Below are positions 7,956-17,074 of a stretch of DNA of 64,000 bases, piece by piece. Each line of letters begins with the position of its first letter. Positions within the stretch are counted from its first letter, which is position 1. Position numbers and translations under genes: made by a program. The stretch is taken from positions 186,001-250,000 of the forward strand of contig NZ_FNAN01000010.1 of NCBI RefSeq assembly GCF_900101885.1. The letters are read 5' to 3'. This DNA is from Dyadobacter soli (GTDB taxonomy: Bacteria > Bacteroidota > Bacteroidia > Cytophagales > Spirosomataceae). Under the pieces are notes generated by a model. That model ran no database searches and was not told where the DNA came from. It saw only the letters and a list, made by a program, of their open reading frames with translations.

Positions 7956-9665
7956 ATGGCTATTTTACAACCTTTGATCGACATGGCCGAGATCTGCTAC
8001 CAGCAGGGCATCCGGCACGTCGTAATATCTCCCGGCTCGCGCAGCGCCGCGCTGACGCTCGCATTCGCGCGGCACGGGGGCTTCCAGGCGCACGTATGTA
8101 TAGACGAGCGCTCGGCCGGCTTCATTGCCCTCGGAATGGCCCAGCAAATCGATTCTCCCGTGGTTTTGATATGCACCTCGGGCAGTGCGGCCTACAACTT
8201 CGCTCCGGCCGTTTCTGAGGCGTTTTTTCAGCAAATACCATTGCTCGTGCTCACGGCCGACCGGCCAAAGGAATGGCAGCATCAATATGATGGCCAGACG
8301 ATTTACCAAACGGGCATTTTCGGCCCGCATGTGAAGCGTTCGTTCGAAGTTTCACCGGATTACCAGCATCCGGACGTGCAATGGGCGATTAACCGCGTAG
8401 TTAACGAGGCTATTAACCTGTCTTCCATAGCTCCAAACGGGCCTGTTCATATTAATGTGCCCATTCGAGAGCCGTTTTACCCGAAATCTGACGAAGATTT
8501 CAGGGCGTCGACAGCGGTAAGGGTTATCAAAAGGCAGGAAAAAGAGACTGTGTGGCCGCAGAACGTCTGGGAAGAGCTGTTGGACGAATGGGGGAGTGCG
8601 CCGAAAATCCTGATAGCAGTCGGCCAGGGCAAGCCTGACGCTGCATTGAATGCGGTACTGGGCCGCATTACGGAAGAATGGCAAATACCGGTACTGGGTG
8701 ACTGTATCGCGAATCTATCGGGTAACGAATTCATCCGTCATCACGACCTGTTCATGGGCAGGCAGGACTCTGAAAATCTCCGTCCCGATTTGCTGATCAC
8801 ATTTGGAATGTCCTTTCTATCGAAGGAATTCAAGCAATTTATCCGCAAAAATCCTCCCAGACACCATTGGCACATTGGGGAAGATGCGTTCCTGGCCGAT
8901 GCGTTCCAGTCTGTCACACGGGAAATCCCCGGCAAGGCAGTGGTATTTTTTGAAAACCTATTTGAAAAACTTGATTATCAATCATTTGTCGAAAATTCAG
9001 ACTTAGGTCATGACACATCTTTTTGTTCACTATGGCTGCAAAACGAGCGAAATGCGCAGAAATCAAAGTACGAAATGCTTCAAAATCTATCAATGTTCAG
9101 TGACTTAACTTTGTTAGATTCAACTTTTAAGTTTACAGAAAATAATATTCAGTTACATATTGCCAACAGTATGTCGGTGAGGTACGCGAATGTACTTGCG
9201 ACCGAAAACCAATGGTCAGGCGTATTTGCGAACCGCGGTACGAGTGGAATCGATGGCTGTGTAAGTACCGCCATAGGTGCGGCGAGGGTGAATGATCAAC
9301 CGACATTATTGGTCGTCGGCGACGTGGCGTTCCTGTACGACCGGAACGGCCTGCTGATCGACAATCTGCCGCCGAACCTGAAAATCGTGGTGCTGAACAA
9401 CGCCGGCGGAAACATCTTCCGGATGATCGACGGCCCGGGGAGCTTGCCGGAGCTGGAAACCTTTTTTGAGACGAGACATTCGTTTTCCGCGCAACGCACG
9501 TGCGAGGATTCGGGAATTGCATATTTCCGTGTTTCAGACCTGTCAGGGACCGAAGCAACCGTGAAGGAATTTTTGAATTTCAACGGGACCGCCCTGCTCG
9601 AAGGGTTTACCGATCCCGTTGAAAACACAAGAGCCTGGAAGGAACTCAAACGCTCGGCACATTAG
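7956..9665 (+). CDS. menD: 2-succinyl-5-enolpyruvyl-6-hydroxy-3-cyclohexene-1-carboxylate synthase
   Basis: A 569-residue ThDP-dependent enzyme of menaquinone synthesis that joins isochorismate with 2-oxoglutarate. The N-terminal pyrimidine domain carries the MenD signature ISPGSRSAALTLAF (about 24-37) and DERSAGFIALGMA. The C-terminal domain has the GD...N diphosphate/metal-binding motif (GDVAFLYDRNGL...VVLNNAGGNIF). Menaquinone is the usual Bacteroidota respiratory quinone. The stop lies only 5 bases from the stop of the convergent TPR gene, and I see no terminator between them. Confidence 0.95.
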   Translation: MAILQPLIDMAEICYQQGIRHVVISPGSRSAALTLAFARHGGFQAHVCIDERSAGFIALGMAQQIDSPVVLICTSGSAAYNFAPAVSEAFFQQIPLLVLTADRPKEWQHQYDGQTIYQTGIFGPHVKRSFEVSPDYQHPDVQWAINRVVNEAINLSSIAPNGPVHINVPIREPFYPKSDEDFRASTAVRVIKRQEKETVWPQNVWEELLDEWGSAPKILIAVGQGKPDAALNAVLGRITEEWQIPVLGDCIANLSGNEFIRHHDLFMGRQDSENLRPDLLITFGMSFLSKEFKQFIRKNPPRHHWHIGEDAFLADAFQSVTREIPGKAVVFFENLFEKLDYQSFVENSDLGHDTSFCSLWLQNERNAQKSKYEMLQNLSMFSDLTLLDSTFKFTENNIQLHIANSMSVRYANVLATENQWSGVFANRGTSGIDGCVSTAIGAARVNDQPTLLVVGDVAFLYDRNGLLIDNLPPNLKIVVLNNAGGNIFRMIDGPGSLPELETFFETRHSFSAQRTCEDSGIAYFRVSDLSGTEATVKEFLNFNGTALLEGFTDPVENTRAWKELKRSAH

Positions 9666-9670
9666 GCTTA

Positions 9671-10705
9671 CTACCGACAATATTTAGCCGCCTCGGCTAT
9701 TGCCAGGGAGTCTTTCAAGACGACTCCCTGCTTCCATATTTTACAGGCTTCTGCGGTGTTCTTTTGAAGGAAGTAGGCTTGCCCGGTCAATCCGTAGAGC
9801 AATTCCACAGGCTCGGCAATGTCGATGGCCTTGTTGAAAGCATTCAATGCTTCCGAAAGGCTTCCCTTCTGTTGATAATAGATGCCCAGGTTGCGCAATG
9901 CATAGCCGTTCTTCGGCAGTTTATCCAGCGACTTTTCGATAAGCGCGTGGGCATCTTCCGCCTTACCGGTTTGCAGCAATGCATAGGCTTTGTTGTTGAG
10001 CGAATAGGGCTCGGTCGGGTCGCGGCCCAGTACCTGGTCAAAGTAGGCGATGGCTTTCGGCCATTGCTTGCTTTTCGAAGCGATAAGGCCGAGGTTGTTC
10101 AATGCTTGCGGCTGTGCAGGATCGAGCGCCACGGCAGTTTCGAAGTCCAGCCTGGCCTCGGCGTAAGAACCCATCCGGTAATACACTGCGCCGCGGTTCA
10201 CATAAGCTTCTACGTTCGTTTTGCTCAACCGGAGCGCCGCGTCGTATTCCGGAATGGCGAGCGAGGGATTACCTTCCGCATCGAGCAGGTTGCCTTTCAC
10301 GAGGTGGAAGCGGGTGGAGTCCTGGTATTGCTTTTCGATTTGTGACAAATCTTCCCGGGCCTCCTTCAAGCGGCCCAAATCGAGCGCTGCTTCCGAGCGC
10401 ACGAGATTTGCCTGTGTGAGCGTAGGATCGATGCCGATCGCCTCTGTCAAAATCTCGTACGCATCTTCGACACGTCCCAATTTCAACAAAGTTATTCCCT
10501 TGTTGAGATAGGCGTCCGAAAAATCTGCATTTTTGGCAATCGCTTCGTCGTATAGCCTCAGCGCTTCGGCATAGTTCTTTTGATTTAGTGCAAGGTTGCC
10601 TTTCAGGAAAAAATCGGCAGCATCCTTTTTATTCTGACCAGTGCAGTTGAATAAAATTAGTACTAAAATTAGTATCCGAGTTAATGTATTGAATTTGAAT
10701 AACAT
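9671..10705 (-). CDS. TPR-repeat lipoprotein
   Basis: A 344-residue protein made almost wholly of tetratricopeptide repeats (for example AYLNKGITLLKLGRVEDAYEIL, AYVNRGAVYYRMGSYAEARLDFE, ALNNLGLIASKSKQWPKAIAYFD). TPRs form helical scaffolds for protein contacts. I start at ATG 10705, which gives MLFKFNTLTRILILVLILFNC, a lipoprotein signal with an imperfect lipobox (LFNC); the upstream ATG at 10753 would run into the divergent gene. It is probably membrane-anchored on the periplasmic side. The partner is unknown. It is divergent from the next gene with only 28 bases between start codons. Confidence 0.8.
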   Translation of the reverse strand: MLFKFNTLTRILILVLILFNCTGQNKKDAADFFLKGNLALNQKNYAEALRLYDEAIAKNADFSDAYLNKGITLLKLGRVEDAYEILTEAIGIDPTLTQANLVRSEAALDLGRLKEAREDLSQIEKQYQDSTRFHLVKGNLLDAEGNPSLAIPEYDAALRLSKTNVEAYVNRGAVYYRMGSYAEARLDFETAVALDPAQPQALNNLGLIASKSKQWPKAIAYFDQVLGRDPTEPYSLNNKAYALLQTGKAEDAHALIEKSLDKLPKNGYALRNLGIYYQQKGSLSEALNAFNKAIDIAEPVELLYGLTGQAYFLQKNTAEACKIWKQGVVLKDSLAIAEAAKYCR

Positions 10706-10733
10706 ATAATTAGTAACAGTAAGAACACCAGTT

Positions 10734-10985
10734 ATGAGGTACATCAAGGACATCCCTAATCCTCGCTACAAAATCGGTCTTTACCAATGGAACAGCAAGT
10801 ACATCGTTAAGATCGAATCCGGAATGTATGAGCAAACTTACAAAATCGATGATTACGAAGTAGCTTCGACCGACGAGTTGGAAGGGTGCATGGACGAAGC
10901 GTTCACGCAGGCTATCGCCGACCGGTTCGATGCCATGCACGCCGATTTTAATGGAACGCTCGTACGCAATAATGTGCTTTTTTAG
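10734..10985 (+). CDS. Small conserved-looking protein of unknown function
   Basis: An 83-residue protein, MRYIKDIPNPRYKIGLYQWN..., with no signal peptide or membrane helix. The first half is predicted strand-rich (KIGLYQWNSKYIVKIESGMYEQTYKIDDY), the second half helical and acidic (ELEGCMDEAFTQAIADRFDAMHADF). I do not recognise a family. Codon use is like the neighbouring genes and the start is a clean ATG, so I regard it as real. Its promoter must overlap the divergent TPR gene, because only 28 bases separate the two starts. Confidence 0.7.
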   Translation: MRYIKDIPNPRYKIGLYQWNSKYIVKIESGMYEQTYKIDDYEVASTDELEGCMDEAFTQAIADRFDAMHADFNGTLVRNNVLF

Positions 10986-11145
10986 GCCAGACAGCGTATT
11001 CCTGACGCGCGCACGTATACGGTTTTAGTATGCTTTTCGTTAGATAGCAAACAATTTTAAGCGGTAAGTGAGCACCAAAATATTCTTTTGTCAGGATATG
11101 GCAGACCACAACAACTTAATTCAAAACTCCACCAACTCAGTATCT

Positions 11146-14100
11146 ATGGTTTTTAAACGCAGCGCCTCCACGATCGGCATGTTTGTATGTGTAGGCGCGT
11201 CTTCCGTAGTAGCCCAGAATACGCTTAGTATTACGGAGCCGGAAGCACACTTTCGCAACGGCCTCGAATATTACGCAAAGTCCAATTACGTGGCTGCAAG
11301 GCAGGAATTCGGCGAGTTCCTGAATACGCAGGATAAGTTGCTCAGCACGAGCGATTACAATAAGGTTACGGCCGAGTATTATGTGGCGGTAACTGGGCTC
11401 TATCTCAATTACCCCGAGGCCGAAGTGCAGGTTGACCGGTTCGTAAAGAACCACGCAGAACACCCGAAAGCACAGCTTATTTACAGTGATTTGGGTAAAT
11501 ATTATTATGAAAGCGGCAATTACGAGAAGGCTATCACTTACCTCGAAAAGGCGATGAATACGCCGGGAGCAGGGGTGGGGAGACTGGAAAGTACCTATCG
11601 CCTGGCGATGTCCTATTATAATACCAAACAACCGGACCTTGCGCTTCCGTTGTTCAACCAGGTAAAAGGCGAGGCAGGTTTCGAGCATGCGGGCGACGCT
11701 TCTTTCTACGCTGGTGTGATCAATTATCAGAAAAACAATTTTGAGGAAGCATACCAGGATTTCAAGCGGATCGAAGATCATCCGTATTATAAGAACGAGG
11801 CGCCCAACTGGATCATTTCTTCACTTTATCAGCTCAAAAAGTTCGATGAACTGCTTGCATACGGTGAGCGGATTCTCGGATCACAGCGCGGCAATACCAA
11901 ATTGGATGATGTGGCTTTGTACGTGGCGGAGGTGTATTACGAGAAGGGTGACTATGCTAATGCGGTAAAAGCTTACGAGCGCTACAAGCGTATGAGACCA
12001 GGCGCGATACCTCCTACGGTTGCCCTGCATTACGGCCACGCACAATTCCGCAATAACAACTTTGAGGGCGCAATAACCTCATTGAAGCCCATCGGAAACG
12101 GCAAGGATTCTGTTTCGCAGTACGCATCATATATACTGGGTATCAGCAACTTAAAGACGACTAATTTAAGTAATGCTTTAACATCATTCGGCAATGCAGC
12201 AGCATTGGACTTTAACCCTGTGGTGAAGGAAGAAGCTACTTATAACCACGCCAAAGTGCAGTTGGAAATGGGTAACAACGCGGATGCCGTAAAAGAGCTG
12301 AATAACTACATCGCCAAGTACCCGGAAAGCAAGCATACCGAGGAAGCCACGGAATTAATGGCCGAAGGATATGCAAGTGCGAACAACAGCTCACAGGCAA
12401 TAAAGTACATTGAGGGGCTAAAATCGCGTAATACTAAAATAAATAGTACGTATCAGAGGCTTACCTATAACCAAGGTGTGACGGATTTCAATGCCGGTCG
12501 GTTTGATCAGGCCATTGAGATGTTCGAAAAGTCGATCAAATTCCCGATCGATGTGGAGCTCTACAATTCGGCATCGTTCTATAAAGCGGAATCTGTTTAC
12601 GGTTTGAAGCGTGTGGATGAAGCAGCGGCATTGTACAACCAGATCGCCAAGAACCCGAAAGCAGGTATTTATTCCAAAAAGAGCCTGTACGCTTTGGGAT
12701 ACATTTATTATAACCAAAAGAAATACAGCCAGGCGCTGCCTTACTTCCGCGATTTTACCAATAATATCGAAGGAATGGAGGCAGATATGATCGAGGACGC
12801 GCATGCGAGGCTGGCCGACTGTTACCTGGCCGCCAAAAATTATAACGAAGCCATCCGCACGTATGAGCAGGTAGCTGCGAAAGGCAAAGTCGATAAGGAT
12901 TATGCGCTGTTCCAGAAAGCCCGCGCGTATGTATACATGAACCGCGAGGCAGAAGCAAAACGCCAGTTTGAATTGCTGATCAGCCAGTACCCGCAGTCGA
13001 AGCACCTGGATAATGCCTATTTCCAGCTTGCCGACATCGATTTTCAGAACCAGAGCTACTCTGCGGCTGTGAAAGGCTTTACCCGTATGATCAACGAGAA
13101 GCCGAAAAGCACGCTCATTCCGGCCGCATTGCTTCGTCGGGCACAGTCGTACTACAACTTGCAGGTGTACGAACAGGCGATCGTCGATTTCCGCAAGATA
13201 CTGACCGAATATTCCGACTCACCTTCTGCGGAAAGCGCATTGGAAGGTATCCAGGAGAGCTACTCGGCCGTCGGACGTCCGGAAGAGTTTAACCAGGTGC
13301 TGGGTGTAGTGCGTAAAAGCAACCCCGGTAACGAGAAACTGGAAGGCGTGGAATTCGATAACGTGCGTAACCTGTATTATGCAGAGAAATACGAGAATGC
13401 GATCGCCGCATTGCAGTCGTTTTTGCAGAGCTACCCGGCCAGCAAGCATCAATACGACGCTACCTACTTCATCGCGTCATCCTACGATAAGACCAACCGC
13501 GTGAATGAAGCACTCCAATATTACGGTAAAGTGGTTCAACAAAACCGCTCGCAGTTTGTAGGCGCAGCCGCGCAACGTTCAGCGGAACTGGAAATCGGTC
13601 GTGGTAACTTCAACAATGCGGTGTCGAACTTCCGGGTTCTTTCGCGCAATGCTGAAAACAAGAAGGACCAGGCGACCGCATGGACAGGGCTGATGGATAC
13701 TTACTTCACTTTGAAAAGCTACGACTCGACGCTGTATTACGCGAAAGAGATCATTAATATGGGCAACATCGTTCCAGCCAGCCTGGGCAAGGCTCAGCTG
13801 TATCTCGGAAAGGTTCCGTACGAAAAGGGCGATTTGAAAAAGGCCGGCGAGGAATTTAAGAAGGTATCCGCTTCGTCCAAGGATGAATTTGGTGCGGAAG
13901 CGGCGTACTGGTCGGCAATGGTGCTTTATAAGGAGAAGAAATACAAGGAAGCGGAAACGGCCATCATCGAACTGGGGAAAAATTTCGAGGGATACGACTT
14001 CTGGCGCGCCCGCTCGTTCATTCTGCTCGCGGACGTGTACGTGGGCATGAACGAGAAGGTTCAGGCGAAGGCGACGCTGAATTCCATCATCGATAATTCC

Positions 14101-14154
14101 GATGATAAGGAAGCGGTGCAAATGGCCAAAGAGAAGTTGGACAAAATTCAATAG
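11146..14154 (+). CDS. Large exported TPR protein (1002 residues)
   Basis: A periplasmic or surface protein built of many tetratricopeptide repeats. The start ATG 11146 yields MVFKRSASTIGMFVCVGASSVVAQN, a signal peptide cleaved after VVAQ. The open frame begins earlier (GTG 11068, ATG 11098), but those starts would bury the signal. Repeats run from about residue 30 to the C-terminus, for example AQLIYSDLGKYYYESGNYEKAITYLEKA and SKHLDNAYFQLADIDFQNQSYSAAVKGF. Many carry the YP-x-SKH link typical of YbgF/CpoB- and BamD-like TPRs. It leads a same-strand run: a barrel protein 45 bases later, then a SPOR protein and TonB. This suggests a scaffold in an envelope-spanning complex; the exact role is unknown. 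Confidence 0.85.
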   Translation: MVFKRSASTIGMFVCVGASSVVAQNTLSITEPEAHFRNGLEYYAKSNYVAARQEFGEFLNTQDKLLSTSDYNKVTAEYYVAVTGLYLNYPEAEVQVDRFVKNHAEHPKAQLIYSDLGKYYYESGNYEKAITYLEKAMNTPGAGVGRLESTYRLAMSYYNTKQPDLALPLFNQVKGEAGFEHAGDASFYAGVINYQKNNFEEAYQDFKRIEDHPYYKNEAPNWIISSLYQLKKFDELLAYGERILGSQRGNTKLDDVALYVAEVYYEKGDYANAVKAYERYKRMRPGAIPPTVALHYGHAQFRNNNFEGAITSLKPIGNGKDSVSQYASYILGISNLKTTNLSNALTSFGNAAALDFNPVVKEEATYNHAKVQLEMGNNADAVKELNNYIAKYPESKHTEEATELMAEGYASANNSSQAIKYIEGLKSRNTKINSTYQRLTYNQGVTDFNAGRFDQAIEMFEKSIKFPIDVELYNSASFYKAESVYGLKRVDEAAALYNQIAKNPKAGIYSKKSLYALGYIYYNQKKYSQALPYFRDFTNNIEGMEADMIEDAHARLADCYLAAKNYNEAIRTYEQVAAKGKVDKDYALFQKARAYVYMNREAEAKRQFELLISQYPQSKHLDNAYFQLADIDFQNQSYSAAVKGFTRMINEKPKSTLIPAALLRRAQSYYNLQVYEQAIVDFRKILTEYSDSPSAESALEGIQESYSAVGRPEEFNQVLGVVRKSNPGNEKLEGVEFDNVRNLYYAEKYENAIAALQSFLQSYPASKHQYDATYFIASSYDKTNRVNEALQYYGKVVQQNRSQFVGAAAQRSAELEIGRGNFNNAVSNFRVLSRNAENKKDQATAWTGLMDTYFTLKSYDSTLYYAKEIINMGNIVPASLGKAQLYLGKVPYEKGDLKKAGEEFKKVSASSKDEFGAEAAYWSAMVLYKEKKYKEAETAIIELGKNFEGYDFWRARSFILLADVYVGMNEKVQAKATLNSIIDNSDDKEAVQMAKEKLDKIQ

Positions 14155-14199
14155 TAACCCGTGCATTACGGTTCCATTAAACAGAAAAACTCGTTATCC

Positions 14200-15870
14200 A
14201 TGACGCATTCCAAGATATTACGTTCCTCACTGTTTCTGCTGGCACTGGGTTTCTCTTCCCAGTTCGCGATCGCGCAACGAGGGGAGATCGAAAGCCAGAC
14301 TTACGAAATTTTAAAGGATAAAAGCATAGAATTTGCCCCGGCCGACCGGGTTTTCGACAAGGTACAGCCTGTGAAGGGCGAAACCGGTAAAAAGAAGGTG
14401 TCGTACCAGATCGTTGACCCCGAAATCAATATTGCTTCCCCGAAACTGACTCCGGCTGTGGCCGCGTCGTCGGATGAAGAAAGCCGCAAGGATGAGCCGG
14501 ATGCGCTGAACAATTACATTAAAGCAGGCGGCGGTAACTATGGCCGTTTTCTCGGTGAGGTATTTGTAGGCGGAAGACCGAAGGAAGACCTCGCATTTAC
14601 CACGCAGCTGAAACACCTTTCGGCAGCCAACGGCCCGGTAGACGGAAAGAATTCGGCCAATGCCGCTACGAGTTTCAAGATCGGAGGAAAGTATATCCGC
14701 TCGAAGTACAAAGTCGATGCAGGCTTCAATTTTGACCGTAAAAACTATTATTTCTACGGCTACAAGCCACAGCCGGAAGGTGTGGTGGTGGACCGTGACA
14801 CGATCCGCCAGACGGTCAACCAGTTTGGCTTTAACCTGGGTTTTGAAAACACCGACGCTTCGGTACTGGTGGATTACTCGGTGAAAACGGCATTCAATAC
14901 GTTGAAAGACCGTTACAATGCGTCTGAACTCGACTGGGGAACCAACCTCACGGCCTCGGTACCCATTTCGGAAACATTTTTCGCATTGCTGGAAGCCGAT
15001 GCCTACGTTTCTCAGCGTGTCGACTACTTTACCTACAACCGTAACCTCTTCCGCGTTAAACCTACATTCAAGTACGTGAACGATATGTTCTCGGTTTCTG
15101 CGGGTATCAATGCTGTAAATGAGACGGATAGCCAGCTTGACATTAACCGTACCAGAGCGTTTCCGGCGGTAAACCTTGACGTAACCCCGATTTCAGGCGT
15201 ACACATTTTCGCAGGCTGGAACGGTGACATCGTCCGGAATACTTTAAGAAGCATGCTGAGTGAAAACCAGTGGCTTGGGCCGAATGTCCTTGTCATGAAT
15301 ACCGAAAAGACGTCGGATATCAGCGCAGGTGTGAAAGGAGAAATGGGTTCCGGTTTTAATTATGAAGGAAAAGTGGCCTACACGTCGTACAAGAATTTTT
15401 ATTCCTACAACAATTCGCTGACGGACACTTCCCGTTTCTCCGCTATTTACGATCCGGGCAAGACCAAAGTGCTGACGATTTCCGCACAGGCAGGCTACAA
15501 TTTCAACGAGTTGTTCAAAACATCGCTCAAAGCCAATTTCTTCGACTATGCGGTTGATATGGTAGAAGAGCCGTGGCATCGTCCCGACCTTACTTTGAAC
15601 TGGTTCAATGCCCTTACCATCAGCAAAAAGCTCTTCGTAACAGCCGATTTTTACATGCTGAGAGGTATGAAGGCGAAAAATTTTCAGACAGGAGTTGTTA
15701 CAAAATTGCCGGTGGTTGCGGACCTGAATTTGAAAATCGATTACCTGTTAACCAGGAACTTCTCGGCATTTGTGAACCTGAACAATGTGTTGGGCAAGAA
15801 CTATCAGCGGTATCAATATTACCCGCAACAGGGGCTGAACTTTATTGCCGGTTTGTCTTTTTCTTTTTAA
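14200..15870 (+). CDS. Outer-membrane beta-barrel protein (TonB-receptor-like, no visible plug)
   Basis: A 556-residue exported protein. I start at ATG 14200 (MTHSKILRSSLFLLALGFSSQFAIAQR), which gives a normal signal peptide; a GTG at 14161 would place 13 odd residues before it. About 80 residues of polar linker follow, then a series of alternating amphipathic strands, ending in the outer-membrane signature ...GLNFIAGLSFSF with a terminal Phe. The strands resemble the barrel of TonB-dependent receptors, but I see no plug domain, no TonB box and no carboxypeptidase-like domain. The gene lies between the long TPR gene and the SPOR/TonB genes, so it may be the outer-membrane part of their complex. 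Confidence 0.8.
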   Translation: MTHSKILRSSLFLLALGFSSQFAIAQRGEIESQTYEILKDKSIEFAPADRVFDKVQPVKGETGKKKVSYQIVDPEINIASPKLTPAVAASSDEESRKDEPDALNNYIKAGGGNYGRFLGEVFVGGRPKEDLAFTTQLKHLSAANGPVDGKNSANAATSFKIGGKYIRSKYKVDAGFNFDRKNYYFYGYKPQPEGVVVDRDTIRQTVNQFGFNLGFENTDASVLVDYSVKTAFNTLKDRYNASELDWGTNLTASVPISETFFALLEADAYVSQRVDYFTYNRNLFRVKPTFKYVNDMFSVSAGINAVNETDSQLDINRTRAFPAVNLDVTPISGVHIFAGWNGDIVRNTLRSMLSENQWLGPNVLVMNTEKTSDISAGVKGEMGSGFNYEGKVAYTSYKNFYSYNNSLTDTSRFSAIYDPGKTKVLTISAQAGYNFNELFKTSLKANFFDYAVDMVEEPWHRPDLTLNWFNALTISKKLFVTADFYMLRGMKAKNFQTGVVTKLPVVADLNLKIDYLLTRNFSAFVNLNNVLGKNYQRYQYYPQQGLNFIAGLSFSF

Positions 15871-15900
15871 CTTCGCTCAGTTAACACCAAACTTCGCTTC

Positions 15901-16968
15901 ATGATAGCAGTCGAAACAGTCATCCGGAAACTCATTGGAGAGTACGAATTCGTGATCATCCCCGGCTTCGGTGCCTTGCTTTCGCACCAGGTACCGGCGG
16001 TTTTTGACGGCAATTCGGGCATTTTCGCGCCGCCTGTGAAGAGGCTGGCATTTAATGAGTACCTGAAACTGGACGATGGCCTGCTCGCGAACTACATTTC
16101 GCGCCATGAAAAGGTAACGCATGCGGATGCGGTGGAGTACATCAAAGGGTACACCGACCGGCTGAGATCGGGCCTGGATGTGAACGGAGAAGCCAGCATT
16201 ACCGGCATCGGCGAGTTCAAACAGAATGTAGAAGGCAAGCTGGTTTTCGAACCTAACACTGGTAAGTACTTTAAAGACGAGTGGTTTGGCTTCGAAAAGA
16301 TCAAAGCGGTTGAAGTACAGGCTCGTCCCGTGGCTGCATTAAACTCGGCCCAATACATCAGTGACGACGTTGAAGTGGTTGAACTGGAAACAGAAGCACG
16401 GCCACGTCGCTGGACAGGCTGGGCTGCGGCAGCGGTCATTGCGGGTTTGCTTTGCGGATTGAGCTTTTTTCTGGTTAACACTGAAAACGAATACATCAAA
16501 AGCACATTGAACCCGTTCGCGGACATGTTCAGCCGCAAAGAGGCTGTGGAAACGACGGTTGTCAACAATGAAGAAGCTAAAACGCCTCAGCCCTCACCGG
16601 TAATGGAAGAAGTTGTTGCGAAGGTGGATTCAATGCCGGTTGATTCGGCACCAGTGAATGCGGTTGAACCTGTTGCGACAACCCCGGCGCCAGCTCCTGT
16701 GGTTGCTGAAACAAAACCTGCAGAGATAGCTACGGCGAAGTTTTATGTGATTGCCGGCGCATTCAAAGGCACGAAGCAGGCAAATGTTTTGCTCGCTCAG
16801 CTGAATGAAAAAGGATTTACAAAAGCATTGATCATCCCCGGCGACGAGCGCAGCAAAAAAGTGAAGGTTGCTGTGGATGGATTTGACAATGAAACGGATG
16901 CCTATCGTGCTTCGGCCAAACTCAAAGCGGTAATCGGCGAGGCAGGTTGGGTTTACAAGAAAAAATAA
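15901..16968 (+). CDS. HU-like (CCDC81-type) and SPOR domain membrane protein
   Basis: A 355-residue protein. The N-terminal 150 residues (VIRKLIGEYEFVIIPGFGALLSH..., GEASITGIGEFKQN) resemble the paired HU/CCDC81 bacterial domains found in Bacteroidota SPOR proteins. One membrane helix lies near 172-192 (GWAAAAVIAGLLCGLSFFLV). A Pro/Ala/Val-rich periplasmic linker covers about 215-275, and a SPOR domain follows to the end (KFYVIAGAFKGTKQANVLLAQL...GWVYKK). SPOR domains bind peptidoglycan lacking stem peptides at division sites. The protein therefore likely links the cytoplasm to the cell wall. It is third in the cluster, 30 bases after the barrel gene, and is followed by a terminator. Confidence 0.85.
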   Translation: MIAVETVIRKLIGEYEFVIIPGFGALLSHQVPAVFDGNSGIFAPPVKRLAFNEYLKLDDGLLANYISRHEKVTHADAVEYIKGYTDRLRSGLDVNGEASITGIGEFKQNVEGKLVFEPNTGKYFKDEWFGFEKIKAVEVQARPVAALNSAQYISDDVEVVELETEARPRRWTGWAAAAVIAGLLCGLSFFLVNTENEYIKSTLNPFADMFSRKEAVETTVVNNEEAKTPQPSPVMEEVVAKVDSMPVDSAPVNAVEPVATTPAPAPVVAETKPAEIATAKFYVIAGAFKGTKQANVLLAQLNEKGFTKALIIPGDERSKKVKVAVDGFDNETDAYRASAKLKAVIGEAGWVYKKK

Positions 16969-16990
16969 GGTTTTAAACCTGAAAATAGAG

Positions 16991-17017
16991 AAAGGAGGTC
17001 TTTGGCCTCCTTTTTTT
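16991..17017 (+). terminator. Terminator after the SPOR gene
   Basis: The arms AAAGGAGG (16991-16998) and CCTCCTTT (17006-17013) pair around a 7-base loop and lead into a 7-T run (17011-17017). It closes the TPR-barrel-SPOR transcript 23 bases after the stop. Confidence 0.85.
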
Positions 17018-17043
17018 GTTGCATACGTTTTTTACTACTTTTA
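17011..17043 (+). promoter_or_regulatory. Likely promoter of the tonB-folC-trmB run
   Basis: TTTTTTTG (17011-17018), a 17-base spacer, and TACTTTTA (17036-17043) approximate the Bacteroidota TTTG/TAnnTTTG promoter, with the last -7 base A instead of G. The T-run of the preceding terminator doubles as the upstream element. The ATG of tonB is 31 bases downstream. Confidence 0.45.
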
Positions 17044-17074
17044 CGTTTTCCGAAAGAAAAACCCAGATTAATAA

